64,000 nt of DNA from Nitrososphaerota archaeon. GTDB taxonomy: Archaea > Thermoproteota > Nitrososphaeria > Nitrososphaerales > JACPRH01. Under the pieces are notes generated by a model. It saw only the letters and a program-made list of their open reading frames with translations, was not told where the DNA came from and searched no databases. Within the stretch, counting starts at the first letter, position 1; every line of letters begins with the position of its first letter. The position numbers were made by a program, and so were the translations under genes. Of the stretch, positions 1-7,733 are shown in pieces. Location of the stretch: positions 1 through 64,000 of the forward strand of contig JACPRH010000017.1 of NCBI GenBank assembly GCA_016190055.1. The letters are read 5' to 3'.

Positions 1-120
1 ACGACCAGCTGCTATCCAGAAGAGAGGTACTCTGGTGGAAGAGATCCCAGATGGTATGAGAGACTCGTGAAAGCACTTAAGCTCGAGTGGATATTACCTC
101 TCCCTGCGGAAGGGGGATGA
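1..120 (+). CDS. C-terminal end of an unidentified protein (cut by window edge)
   Basis: An open frame runs from the first base to a TGA at 118-120 and encodes 39 residues ending in LPLPAEGG. The frame contains Arg, Trp and Tyr-rich sequence (RDPRWYERLVKAL) that looks like ordinary soluble protein. The start lies outside the window and I do not recognise the family. It could also be a chance open frame, since no start is visible. Confidence 0.35.
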   Translation, partial: TTSCYPEERYSGGRDPRWYERLVKALKLEWILPLPAEGG

Positions 121-214
121 CACATCCTCCTTGGTCCTACAATTAGAAGACATGCCCTATAATGGATTAGTTTTTATGATTCGATGAAACATCGCCCTGA
201 AAGCGAGTGATAGA

Positions 215-1012
215 TTGGAATTCAAATGCCCCAAATGCGCAAAAATCTATGATGAGGATTATCAACGGCAAAACAGATACTGCGGAGACTGCAAGATGCG
301 CCTCATCCCAAGAGCAGATATCCTATCAACGGGCTTTCTTCACGACGGAAACCTCGCCTTCAAATGCACCTACAACGACAAAGGCTTCCGCGACATCTGC
401 AGCGACGAAGTCTACAACGCGAACAAGGCTGCAGGAAGAATCTGGTGCAACGACCCTAACAGCCGATGCAGAGAGTTCAAGAAAACCGGTATCTCAAAGG
501 CTTCTTCCCCGTGCTACGAAAGTACACTCTTCCTCAACTGGTCGTTTGGCGCAGGTATCAAACGCGGGGAAAAATACTGCGGCCAACCCATAAACATCAA
601 GGAAGCCCACGAAGGCAAACTCGCCTTCCTAACCACACGCCACCCAAATCAGACCGAAAAGGAACGATACATCTTCGACTTTCTACATATGAAGAGAATC
701 GGAAACCGACTCGACCCAACCAGCCCCGGCGAAGCGATATCGCTCTCCATGTTCGTGGAGAGGGAACCGTCCAGATCACTCAGGTTTGACCCGCAGATCA
801 GACTCCCATTCTGGAGATACTACCAAAACAGAAATAGCCCCAGTAAAGAACACTGGGGAACCGGCCTCTATCGATACCTCGATGACGACACCGTCCGAAA
901 CATCCTGAAAGACCTCAGAAACGAATATGAGAAAACCCCCGATACCGCGGCCCTCGAAACCATCGACTTCCAGATCACAAGATACAGCACAAACCCCTGT
1001 TCCAACCAGTAA
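215..1012 (+). CDS. Hypothetical protein with N-terminal zinc-ribbon-like Cys motif
   Basis: A 265-residue protein from a TTG start; GAGTGAT 4-10 bases upstream could pair with 16S rRNA. The N-terminus holds CPKC at residues 4-7 and CGDC at 22-25, a pair of CxxC knuckles typical of a zinc ribbon. Further Cys residues follow in the next hundred residues (CTYNDKG, DICSDE, WCNDP, RCREF). The C-terminal third is rich in aromatic and charged residues and ends with an amphipathic helix (DDDTVRNILKDLRNEYEK). I do not recognise the family. It sits upstream of a predicted nuclease locus, so a role in nucleic acid binding or defence is possible but is inference only. Confidence 0.6.
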   Translation: MEFKCPKCAKIYDEDYQRQNRYCGDCKMRLIPRADILSTGFLHDGNLAFKCTYNDKGFRDICSDEVYNANKAAGRIWCNDPNSRCREFKKTGISKASSPCYESTLFLNWSFGAGIKRGEKYCGQPINIKEAHEGKLAFLTTRHPNQTEKERYIFDFLHMKRIGNRLDPTSPGEAISLSMFVEREPSRSLRFDPQIRLPFWRYYQNRNSPSKEHWGTGLYRYLDDDTVRNILKDLRNEYEKTPDTAALETIDFQITRYSTNPCSNQ

Positions 1013-1030
1013 GACTTGACTCAATAGGCA

Positions 1031-1040
1031 ATTATTTATT
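1031..1040 (+). promoter_or_regulatory. TATA box for the two-gene nuclease locus
   Basis: The AT-rich string ATTATTTATT is centred about 25 bases before the GTG at 1060. This spacing places transcription initiation at or next to the start codon, as in leaderless archaeal mRNAs. Confidence 0.5.
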
Positions 1041-1059
1041 TCCTACCTTCACTTTAGCA

Positions 1060-2199
1060 GTGATATCGAGCGTAGTGCAATTGTCTCTTACAACGACCCT
1101 TCCAAAAGTATCAACTCGCAAAGAGTATATGGATAGATTGGGAGAGATGATGACAACAGGAGCGATAGAGGAATTTGATGAAGAAGCAGAACAGAGAGGT
1201 CGACCTAGAGAACTTAAGAGCTACATTATAGAGGCAAACACAGACTTATCACCCGAATTCCAAGTTGGTGGGCTGGAGGGAACAATACTTGACACCGGTC
1301 TACAATATTTGAAAATCTTGAGGTTAAGTAGTTCCAGAAGTATGTTTGCAGACTTCTATTTGGATAGGACCGACAAAAGGTTTTGGGTGTTACATACGAA
1401 TTCCTTGGCCAAACATTCAAACAGGCTCGTGAATGAGTTAGTTACACATCCCACACAAAACTTGGACATGGTATGGATGCCTACGCAGTTGTTGAATGAG
1501 ATATGTGGTCTGCAGGCTAATCGATTCAATGGCTTTGGAATAGACTTTGAAGACTATTTCACACCCGAAGGAGAAGAAGCCCCCGTAGAAGAGTGGCGAA
1601 TGAAAATATCTGGAACAAAAGCAACAAAAGCACTTTCAGCCATCAATAATGAGAACGAACTTAGAGGCTCGATAGCTTGGACTAGAGTTCAGATAATAAG
1701 GGGCGATAGATGGAATTTCGCCAAGGACGACGTTGGCTTTAATGGAAGAGTATCAGCGAAGGAAGGAAAGTCAATAGATGATCATGCGAGCCTAATTGAC
1801 TCTATCAAGGATATCTATCGTAAGAATATAGCGCACATCGAAGAACAAAGGATCGGCGTAGTGGAGAGAAAGGGTCATAAATACATGAAAGGCAAAGCCT
1901 TCAACTTGGTGTTCCGCCGAAAAGTGTCTAACCCGGAGTTTTTCCTCAGCCGGCTTCTGAATAATAATGAACCATTCAGGCTCTGGGGCCTTAAGACAAA
2001 GATATCTGAAGGATACTATCAAGTGGATGCAATAGACCTGCATACGGGCGACCCGCTAAATCTAGAGATGTCTCCAGATCTACTTCGGATATATCTGCCA
2101 AGTGAGGCGTGTGGTAACACAGTCCTCAGATTATATGTGCATCTGCAACAGTTCTATGATTCAGATATAACGTGTGATGAATTGAATTTCGGTGTTTAG
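1060..2199 (+). CDS. Hypothetical protein paired with a PD-(D/E)XK nuclease
   Basis: A 379-residue acidic, soluble protein from a GTG start. No signal peptide, membrane helix or recognisable catalytic motif is seen, and I do not know the family. Only two bases separate its stop from the next start, so the two genes are almost certainly co-transcribed and probably act together. Because the partner carries a restriction-type nuclease fold, this protein could be the specificity or sensor component of a small defence system; that is inference from context. Confidence 0.65.
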   Translation: MISSVVQLSLTTTLPKVSTRKEYMDRLGEMMTTGAIEEFDEEAEQRGRPRELKSYIIEANTDLSPEFQVGGLEGTILDTGLQYLKILRLSSSRSMFADFYLDRTDKRFWVLHTNSLAKHSNRLVNELVTHPTQNLDMVWMPTQLLNEICGLQANRFNGFGIDFEDYFTPEGEEAPVEEWRMKISGTKATKALSAINNENELRGSIAWTRVQIIRGDRWNFAKDDVGFNGRVSAKEGKSIDDHASLIDSIKDIYRKNIAHIEEQRIGVVERKGHKYMKGKAFNLVFRRKVSNPEFFLSRLLNNNEPFRLWGLKTKISEGYYQVDAIDLHTGDPLNLEMSPDLLRIYLPSEACGNTVLRLYVHLQQFYDSDITCDELNFGV

Positions 2200-2201
2200 A
2201 A

Positions 2202-3062
2202 TTGCCGCCCAGCCGGCATACGATGTTGATCAATTATGTCATTGGACTATGCAAGAAGGAGAAAAATTGGCCGTCTACTTTTGCTGATCTGGGTTACTCT
2301 GTTCAATTGATTGAGCAGACGCTAAGAGTTACTAGTGGGAAAACGGTCAAACCAGACATCGTTGCAGTTTCAAATAGAACTGTGCATTGCTTGGCTATCG
2401 ACTGTAAGGGCGGGGTAACGGTGGAAGAAGATCAATTATCACGCTATTCAGAGATGAGAGCCGAAGATTTGGCAAGATGGATAGACAGTCCTCCGAATAG
2501 CGATACGTTTGAGTTCGATGTCTGCCTCGCCGATTTTCAGGAAGAGCATGACGAAGTCGCGGCTCATAGTGATCCATTTCCAATAGTAACATTCGGGCAG
2601 AACGAATTATCGCGAACACGGGATTTCAAGAGCGACGAAATCAATAAGGCGTTATCAGATCCCATCTCGCTTAGAGGAATGACGCCGCCACTCTCATACT
2701 ATCCTTTCTCAGACCAAGATGATGAGCAACACATAACGAAAAAAGTAATGCAGATTCTACTTCACATAGCTCTGAAAACAGCCCGTGGCGGCCCCAGCGC
2801 CCTGGACGGAAGGGTTATCGAGTCCGACGAGATCCTCTCCAAAGTGCACCCATTATGGGATCTAATCTCAGAAGAACATAAAGGACGACTTAGGAATAGA
2901 GTAATCCGAATCTTCCAACGTCTTCTTGATTCCGAATTGAAGGGACATGTTGAGGCAGTGGAAGAAAGAAGAGGATACAAGATTCAAGGTCCCCTGAACA
3001 ACTTCACGAAGAAATGCGAAGAACTTCTCACCCAACCGCCAATAGAATCCTTTGGTTCTTGA
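2202..3062 (+). CDS. Predicted PD-(D/E)XK nuclease
   Basis: A 286-residue protein from TTG 2202 (an ATG at 2223 would remove seven residues). The region 48-71 fits a PD-(D/E)XK core: Pro51-Asp52 in KPDIVAV, then a beta hairpin leading to Asp67-Cys-Lys69 in AIDCKGG. This is the usual metal-binding Asp and D-x-K arrangement of restriction and repair nucleases. The C-terminal half is helical and basic near its end (ERRGYKIQG). It follows the 1060-2199 gene with a two-base gap. Candidate roles are the cleavage subunit of a two-gene defence system or a stand-alone repair nuclease. The fold assignment is by motif only. Confidence 0.6.
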   Translation: MPPSRHTMLINYVIGLCKKEKNWPSTFADLGYSVQLIEQTLRVTSGKTVKPDIVAVSNRTVHCLAIDCKGGVTVEEDQLSRYSEMRAEDLARWIDSPPNSDTFEFDVCLADFQEEHDEVAAHSDPFPIVTFGQNELSRTRDFKSDEINKALSDPISLRGMTPPLSYYPFSDQDDEQHITKKVMQILLHIALKTARGGPSALDGRVIESDEILSKVHPLWDLISEEHKGRLRNRVIRIFQRLLDSELKGHVEAVEERRGYKIQGPLNNFTKKCEELLTQPPIESFGS

Positions 3063-3211
3063 GTCAACCTGAAAAGACTTATACCATTATCGGTTTAAGT
3101 TCCATCGTCTTCACTAATCCTACAGGTCAAGAATCTGAACAGCCGCGATATTAATACAACCAAGGGAATGAAGCAGGTATTCGAACCTATTTGTGTTCAA
3201 GAACCATTCGC

Positions 3212-3706
3212 TCAGTCGCCGGTTAGAATTCTTGTTATGTTGTCAACGCTTGGGGTGTTTAATAGTTCCCCCTGTAGGTGTAGGATATGTCCGTTCTGAT
3301 GTTTGCTGAAACGTGCAAACTTACTAATGATATTCCGCGGTATTTTATACGCGTCCTTAACATTGAAATCTTTATCGAAAACTACGCCGATAAGAAAATC
3401 AAATTCATTACCGTCTAGGTTTCTAATAACGCCGAGTTGACGTGAATTATTTGATGGGTCAAGACGTCTGCTCTTGATTTGAACTCTTTCGCCAGTCGTA
3501 TTCACCGCATCATAGCCTGAACTAGAATTAGGCTCCAATTTCAAACCCAATTTCTTTGAGACAAGCCATTCAGCATAGTCTGCAGACGGGTTATTTCGCG
3601 TTCTAATCACATTTCTATCTTTTAATTCATCCATGATCTGGGAATAGCATTTCAAAAGACCTACCGTCGAAAAACTTTTCGGGTCAAATTCAACCATTTG
3701 CGTCAT
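3212..3706 (-). CDS. Small PD-(D/E)XK-like restriction-type protein
   Basis: A 164-residue protein. Glu46 in DYAEWLV, Asp66 in GYDAV and Gln76-Ile-Lys78 in VQIKSRR form the E...D...QxK pattern of restriction-endonuclease-like folds. The layout, a helix with AEW, then SSSGYDA and QIKSRR, resembles a family of short proteins (I believe DUF6998-type) found next to mobile genes, but the family name comes from memory. Transcribed toward the preceding nuclease locus (convergent). The last 60 residues carry no known motif. Confidence 0.55.
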   Translation of the reverse strand: MTQMVEFDPKSFSTVGLLKCYSQIMDELKDRNVIRTRNNPSADYAEWLVSKKLGLKLEPNSSSGYDAVNTTGERVQIKSRRLDPSNNSRQLGVIRNLDGNEFDFLIGVVFDKDFNVKDAYKIPRNIISKFARFSKHQNGHILHLQGELLNTPSVDNITRILTGD

Positions 3707-3753
3707 ATTTACTCATCAGATATATATCAATTCTGATTCCCGAATGTTTGATG

Positions 3754-3990
3754 TTATTTTACGAAGTGGCTGTGGATAACGTAGTAGTAGCCGTGTTTTG
3801 GAGTTGTCCTGTAAGTACATTGAATTTCGCCGCGAAGAATCTTCTCAATAAGAGGAGCAATAAACACAATCTGCTTCACCCGCGTATAATACGCGTCAAC
3901 AGCCTCAACCCTGAAAGCCTCAGGAAACCGGGTAAGCAGTAAACTCACATTCTCATTAAAACTCAAACAAGGATCACGGATGGCATCTTG
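3754..3990 (-). pseudogene. Truncated relic of the ASCH-domain gene
   Basis: The reading frame ending at 3754 encodes about 70 residues nearly identical to the middle of the ASCH-domain protein at 10204-10800, including the ILRGE and CTYRTTPKHGYYYVIH segments. A TAA at 3754-3756 ends it right after HFVK, where the full copy continues for about 66 more residues. Toward the gene start, homology fades after DPCLSF and no credible start codon follows. It is a broken duplicate and overlaps the upstream region of the next gene. Confidence 0.75.
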
Positions 3991-4016
3991 TGCATTGTAT
4001 TTTTGCAGAATATATT

Positions 4017-4697
4017 ATGGCAATATATTTTACCATATGGAAAGTTTTTCTACCTCACCCACTAAGGGTTGCTGTGGCACTGCACAACTACACAATTGAG
4101 ATCCTAGGTAGCAAGGCTAACTTTCGCGTACTCAAAACGCTTCTCCGCTACAGGGGCAAGATTTTCACAATAAGAGAACTGGCCAGGACTGCCGGTCTCT
4201 CCCATCCTGAGACATCAAAGGTGCTCAAGACGCTGGAGAAAAGAGGGGTAGTAAGGCTTCAACCCATCGGAAGAGCCTACCAAGTAAGTTTGAACGAGGA
4301 GAGTTACATTTTGAAATCGATGATCGAACCTCTATTCCAGGCGGAGGAGAACACGCTAAGCTCCCTATTATCGACGATCAAATCCTTCTTCAAAGACAAA
4401 AGGATTTCTACGGTCGCGATCTTCGGAAGCGTAGCAAAGGGCATAGAAAAGGATACCAGCGACATTGATCTTCTCGTAATCGCAGAGGATAGGGAATTTG
4501 CGAATGAATGTGTTTCAAGAGCGAGCGCCGCCACCACTTCTAGGTTCGGGTTTGCACTATCGCCGCTGATTATGAGCAAAGAACGTTTCATTCAAGAAAG
4601 CGATAGAGAGCTTGAAAAATCAATCCTAGAATCCTATACACTCGTCTGTGGAAAAGATCTGAAGAAGATCATTAAGCGTGGTAAGGCCAGTCGATAA
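4017..4697 (+). CDS. HTH-MNT nucleotidyltransferase, antitoxin of an MNT-HEPN pair
   Basis: Numbered from a possible GTG at 3990, residues 42-100 form a winged helix (IRELARTAGLSHPETSKVLK) and residues 140-165 hold the minimal nucleotidyltransferase signature: GSVAKG at 146-151 followed by SDIDLL with Asp158 and Asp160. In known MNT-HEPN pairs this enzyme adds AMP to the HEPN toxin and inactivates it. The start is uncertain: GTG 3990, ATG 4017 or GTG 4074 are all in frame, and the extreme N-terminus overlaps duplicated debris. The gene overlaps the HEPN gene by 20 bases, supporting coupled translation. The fused winged helix may let the antitoxin also repress its own promoter. Confidence 0.75.
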   Translation: MAIYFTIWKVFLPHPLRVAVALHNYTIEILGSKANFRVLKTLLRYRGKIFTIRELARTAGLSHPETSKVLKTLEKRGVVRLQPIGRAYQVSLNEESYILKSMIEPLFQAEENTLSSLLSTIKSFFKDKRISTVAIFGSVAKGIEKDTSDIDLLVIAEDREFANECVSRASAATTSRFGFALSPLIMSKERFIQESDRELEKSILESYTLVCGKDLKKIIKRGKASR

Positions 4698-5088
4698 AGG
4701 ACTCTACAAGAACTATCTGCAAAAAGCAGAAGAAATGCTAGAAGTCGCGAAATACGCAGCCAATACATCTAAGAATAACGCAGCGGTAACAGCATCCATA
4801 CACTGCGCCATAAACGCACTAGACGCTCTCGCCGTGTTCTACTTCGGCAAGAGACATAGCGGAACCCACGAAGACGCGTTGAATACGATTAAAGGAGCCA
4901 TCATGAACGGAAACGAATTCGGGGACCTGGCGAAGCAGTTCGTCGGCCTGATTGCACTCAAGAATCAGGCCGAGTACCAACCAGATCTGATGCAGATACA
5001 AGACGCGAGCGACGCCATCAGAAGAGCCTCAAGAATATTCTCAAAGGTAAAGCAAAAGCTACCTTCTTCACACATCGGAAGTCCATGA
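4678..5088 (+). CDS. HEPN-domain protein, toxin partner of MNT
   Basis: A 136-residue all-helical protein from GTG 4678, inside the end of the MNT gene. Its pattern of four amphipathic helices, with YLQKAEEMLEVAKYA at the N-terminus, HCAINALDALAVFYFGKRHS in the middle and DLAKQFVGLIALKNQAEY later, matches HEPN domains. The canonical RNase motif R-x4-6-H of active HEPN toxins is not at its usual place; the site reads LKNQAEYQ, with Lys and Tyr at the expected Arg and His positions. It may be a divergent subfamily or a non-nucleolytic HEPN. Confidence 0.7.
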   Translation: MVRPVDKGLYKNYLQKAEEMLEVAKYAANTSKNNAAVTASIHCAINALDALAVFYFGKRHSGTHEDALNTIKGAIMNGNEFGDLAKQFVGLIALKNQAEYQPDLMQIQDASDAIRRASRIFSKVKQKLPSSHIGSP

Positions 5089-5251
5089 ACCTTTTGACGA
5101 CACGAGACACCCATCAGCGGGGCAGGCGAAACCGGTGACAATCTAGTAAATCCAATTCATCCTACTCGTTGGTCACATGAGCGTAAAGTATAGAGTTTGA
5201 ACTATATCTCAACCCGCTATAGACATTATCTAAACATCGATACCGCACCTC

Positions 5252-5268
5252 AAAAGGTTTATATAAAA
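5252..5268 (+). promoter_or_regulatory. Promoter of quinoprotein dehydrogenase 1
   Basis: AAAAGGTTTATATAAAA combines a purine-rich BRE and a strong TATA box centred about 33 bases before the ATG at 5295, giving a very short leader. Confidence 0.65.
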
Positions 5269-5294
5269 AGTACGCACATATTACCTGAAATACT

Positions 5295-7520
5295 ATGAAG
5301 AATAGTAGTAAAAAATATCAGCTAACCCTACTACCGATACTCGTAATTCTCGCATTCAGCACATTCGCACCAACACTAGTTTATGCAGCGCCTACCGCCG
5401 TGTCCGATAAGGACTGGCAGTACGTCAACGGCAACTCATGGGCTGGTAACTTTAGCCCTCAGAACCAGATCACAAAGGATAACGTAAACAACCTCGAAGT
5501 TAAATGGGTCTTCCCAGTCGGATCTAAATCTCAAGCACCACCGGGGCTACAGACCCTCGCCCTAAACGAAGGATCAAACACGCCACCCATAGTCGCAAAC
5601 GGCGCAGTATTCATAACTACAAACTCCCTGAAAACATACGCCATAGACGCAAAAACCGGCAGGCAGCTCTGGACCAATGACTATATCCTTAACGTCTCCG
5701 ACATACAGAAGCGACTACCTGTAGTGGTTGGAGCACCTCACCTCCACGGCGTCCGTTACTGGGCAAGTGGAGACGCTATCCTAGTCGGAGGCATCGCATG
5801 CGACTTCTTCGGAATCGAGGCGAAAACCGGCAAAATATCCTTCTGGGTGAAAGACCTCTGTGCAAACGTCCCCGGAAACCTCTATAACTATAGAACAGGC
5901 CTAGGAGCCAACGCCTTCAACAACATTGGAACCTACGACAAAGGCAAGCAGTTCATCTTCGTACTCCCCGGCGCAATGCACACCGGAGGATACGTAGGAG
6001 ACGCTCGCCACGTCACAATGGGCGTCAGCATGGACACTAAGCAAGTCATCTGGAGAGTCTTCAGCTACCCACCACAAGACGTGGCCACTAAGGACTGGGC
6101 CACACAAGAATGCAGCATAGGCTTCTTCCAAACTTACCCATGCAGCGAAGTAGCAGCCAAGAACGCGGCAGGCTTAGAGTGGGACTGGGCTCAGCCCGGT
6201 GAAAAACCAAACGTCTGGGGCGGCGTCACAGCCAACTGGGGCCAAGCCTTAGTTGACGAAGACACAGGCTTCATCTACACACAAACAGGCAACCAAGGAC
6301 CCTACACAAACGTCACCCTCACACCCGGACCAAGACTCTACGGAAGCACATTAATGGCAATCGATATGAATGCAGGCAAGCGTGCTTGGTGGCTACAGCC
6401 CTTCCCGCATGATCCGTATGATTATGATTGCAACTGGGGAGGCATTCTCACAGAGAACCCGACCCTAGGCAAGGTCTACATGAAGGGATGCAAAGAAGGG
6501 ATACTCTATGTGATGGACGCCAAGACCGGAAAACCACTCTACACTGTTGATGTAGTTCAAGATGCGGTTGGTTGGGGCCAGATTTCAGCAGCAGCCGCTA
6601 AGGAGCCTTCACAAGGCGGAGTCAAATTCCATCTCACAGATCCTCTCAGCTTCTACGATCTAAGAGAGTGGGGTTTCCCCGACAACGGCAAATACTGCGG
6701 CTCACCCTGCATTAACTTCCCATCAGCGTTCAACGGCATCTTCGCCACAGACATGTCCATCAACCCGAATACACAAACACTATTCCACTACTCTAACGTG
6801 GTAATGTGGGCCTTCAAATCACTACCAATGACTGCAGGAAAAACCGTGCAACAGTCAGTCCCCATCACCGCCCGTGACAACTCAACAATCGTAGCAAGAG
6901 ATGTCGCAACAGGCAAAGTCAAGTGGACCTACTTCTACCCATACAGCGCCCAACGCAGCCACATGGTCGTCACAGGAGGCATGGTGTTCACTGGCTTCAC
7001 AGACGGCAACATGAGATTCCTAAACGAAGACACCGGCAACCTTCTAAGAACAATAAACCTAGGAACAGGCATAGTCACCGGCCCAACAATAGGGAAGGAC
7101 TCTGACGGAAACTCAAAGATCTTCGTAATAGCAGGCTCAACAAGCATAGTCGGCCCCTACGGCGGAGCAGCCTACGGAGGACTAGGAGCCCTAGTACCCG
7201 GCACACTAGTAGCAATCGGCCTCTCAGACAGAGCAGCCTCCACAGTCACAACAACTTCGGTAACAACCACCACCGCAACCACAACAGCAACCTCAACAAC
7301 CACAGCCACAACAACCACAGCCACAACAAGCATATCCACCACAACCGCAACCACCACAGCCACAACATCAACCACAATCACCTCAACACAACCAGCACAA
7401 ACCACCACCCTAACCTCAGAAGTCACCACAGGACTACCCTCAGAAATCACCTACGCAGTAGCAGCAATAGCAGTAATCGCAATCATCGCAGCAGCATTCC
7501 TAGCAATGCGACGAAGATAA
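5295..7520 (+). CDS. Secreted, membrane-anchored PQQ-type quinoprotein dehydrogenase 1
   Basis: A 741-residue protein expected to oxidise an alcohol or aldehyde outside the membrane with PQQ and a metal ion. A signal peptide (residues 1-31, ending in PTLVYA) is followed by an eight-bladed quinoprotein propeller with repeated DAKTG-type loops. Active-site marks are Asn333 in TGNQGPY and Asp376-Tyr-Asp378 in HDPYDYDCNWGG; the second Asp corresponds to the extra Asp that separates lanthanide XoxF enzymes from calcium MxaF enzymes. Eight Cys of the domain fall in pairs suited to disulphides (for example ECSIGFFQTYPC). No vicinal Cys-Cys is seen. Residues about 645-705 are a Thr-rich stalk, then GLPSEITYA leads into one membrane helix and MRRR. 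It is one of four paralogues in the window. The physiological substrate is unknown. Confidence 0.85.
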   Translation: MKNSSKKYQLTLLPILVILAFSTFAPTLVYAAPTAVSDKDWQYVNGNSWAGNFSPQNQITKDNVNNLEVKWVFPVGSKSQAPPGLQTLALNEGSNTPPIVANGAVFITTNSLKTYAIDAKTGRQLWTNDYILNVSDIQKRLPVVVGAPHLHGVRYWASGDAILVGGIACDFFGIEAKTGKISFWVKDLCANVPGNLYNYRTGLGANAFNNIGTYDKGKQFIFVLPGAMHTGGYVGDARHVTMGVSMDTKQVIWRVFSYPPQDVATKDWATQECSIGFFQTYPCSEVAAKNAAGLEWDWAQPGEKPNVWGGVTANWGQALVDEDTGFIYTQTGNQGPYTNVTLTPGPRLYGSTLMAIDMNAGKRAWWLQPFPHDPYDYDCNWGGILTENPTLGKVYMKGCKEGILYVMDAKTGKPLYTVDVVQDAVGWGQISAAAAKEPSQGGVKFHLTDPLSFYDLREWGFPDNGKYCGSPCINFPSAFNGIFATDMSINPNTQTLFHYSNVVMWAFKSLPMTAGKTVQQSVPITARDNSTIVARDVATGKVKWTYFYPYSAQRSHMVVTGGMVFTGFTDGNMRFLNEDTGNLLRTINLGTGIVTGPTIGKDSDGNSKIFVIAGSTSIVGPYGGAAYGGLGALVPGTLVAIGLSDRAASTVTTTSVTTTTATTTATSTTTATTTTATTSISTTTATTTATTSTTITSTQPAQTTTLTSEVTTGLPSEITYAVAAIAVIAIIAAAFLAMRRR

Positions 7521-7538
7521 ACCCCAGTAACATTAATA

Positions 7539-7576
7539 GACGATCTCCACATGGAGATCGTCTCTCCCCTTTTTCT
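7539..7576 (+). terminator. Intrinsic-type terminator after dehydrogenase 1
   Basis: A perfect ten-base stem, GACGATCTCC and GGAGATCGTC with loop ACAT, is followed by a pyrimidine tract ending CCCCTTTTTCTT. Dehydrogenases 2 and 3 end with near-copies of this hairpin. Confidence 0.75.
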
Positions 7577-7672
7577 TGACCTTGACGCAACTCAATATAT
7601 CAGTAACAGTTTTAGTCTATCTACAAACTGCGTAGCATATTTGCGTGAATTGCTTCTAGTTGATTAGAAATA

Positions 7673-7708
7673 TTGGTTGTATAGGTGCCGTCTTACCACA
7701 GTTTATAT
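7673..7708 (+). promoter_or_regulatory. Conserved promoter element of dehydrogenase 2
   Basis: The stretch from TTGGTTGTAT through GCCGTCTTACCAC to TTTATAT is repeated with five mismatches upstream of dehydrogenase 3 at 14805-14840. In both places the TATA box ends 26 bases before the start codon. The TATA box is the last part; the conserved part upstream of it is larger than a BRE and probably includes a regulator-binding site. Confidence 0.7.
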
Positions 7709-7733
7709 CTCACCATCAAACGAAATATTATTA

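Noticed and set aside
4840-4870. R-x4-H (RHSGTH) in the HEPN protein as RNase motif
   Set aside because: It lies at the wrong helix; the active HEPN motif is in the later helix, where KNQAEY is found.
7172-7450. Open frames opposite the Thr-rich stalk regions (also at 9449-9781, 12609-13034, 29954-30247)
   Set aside because: Their Val-rich proteins are only the complement of the ACA/ACC Thr codon runs of the dehydrogenase stalks.
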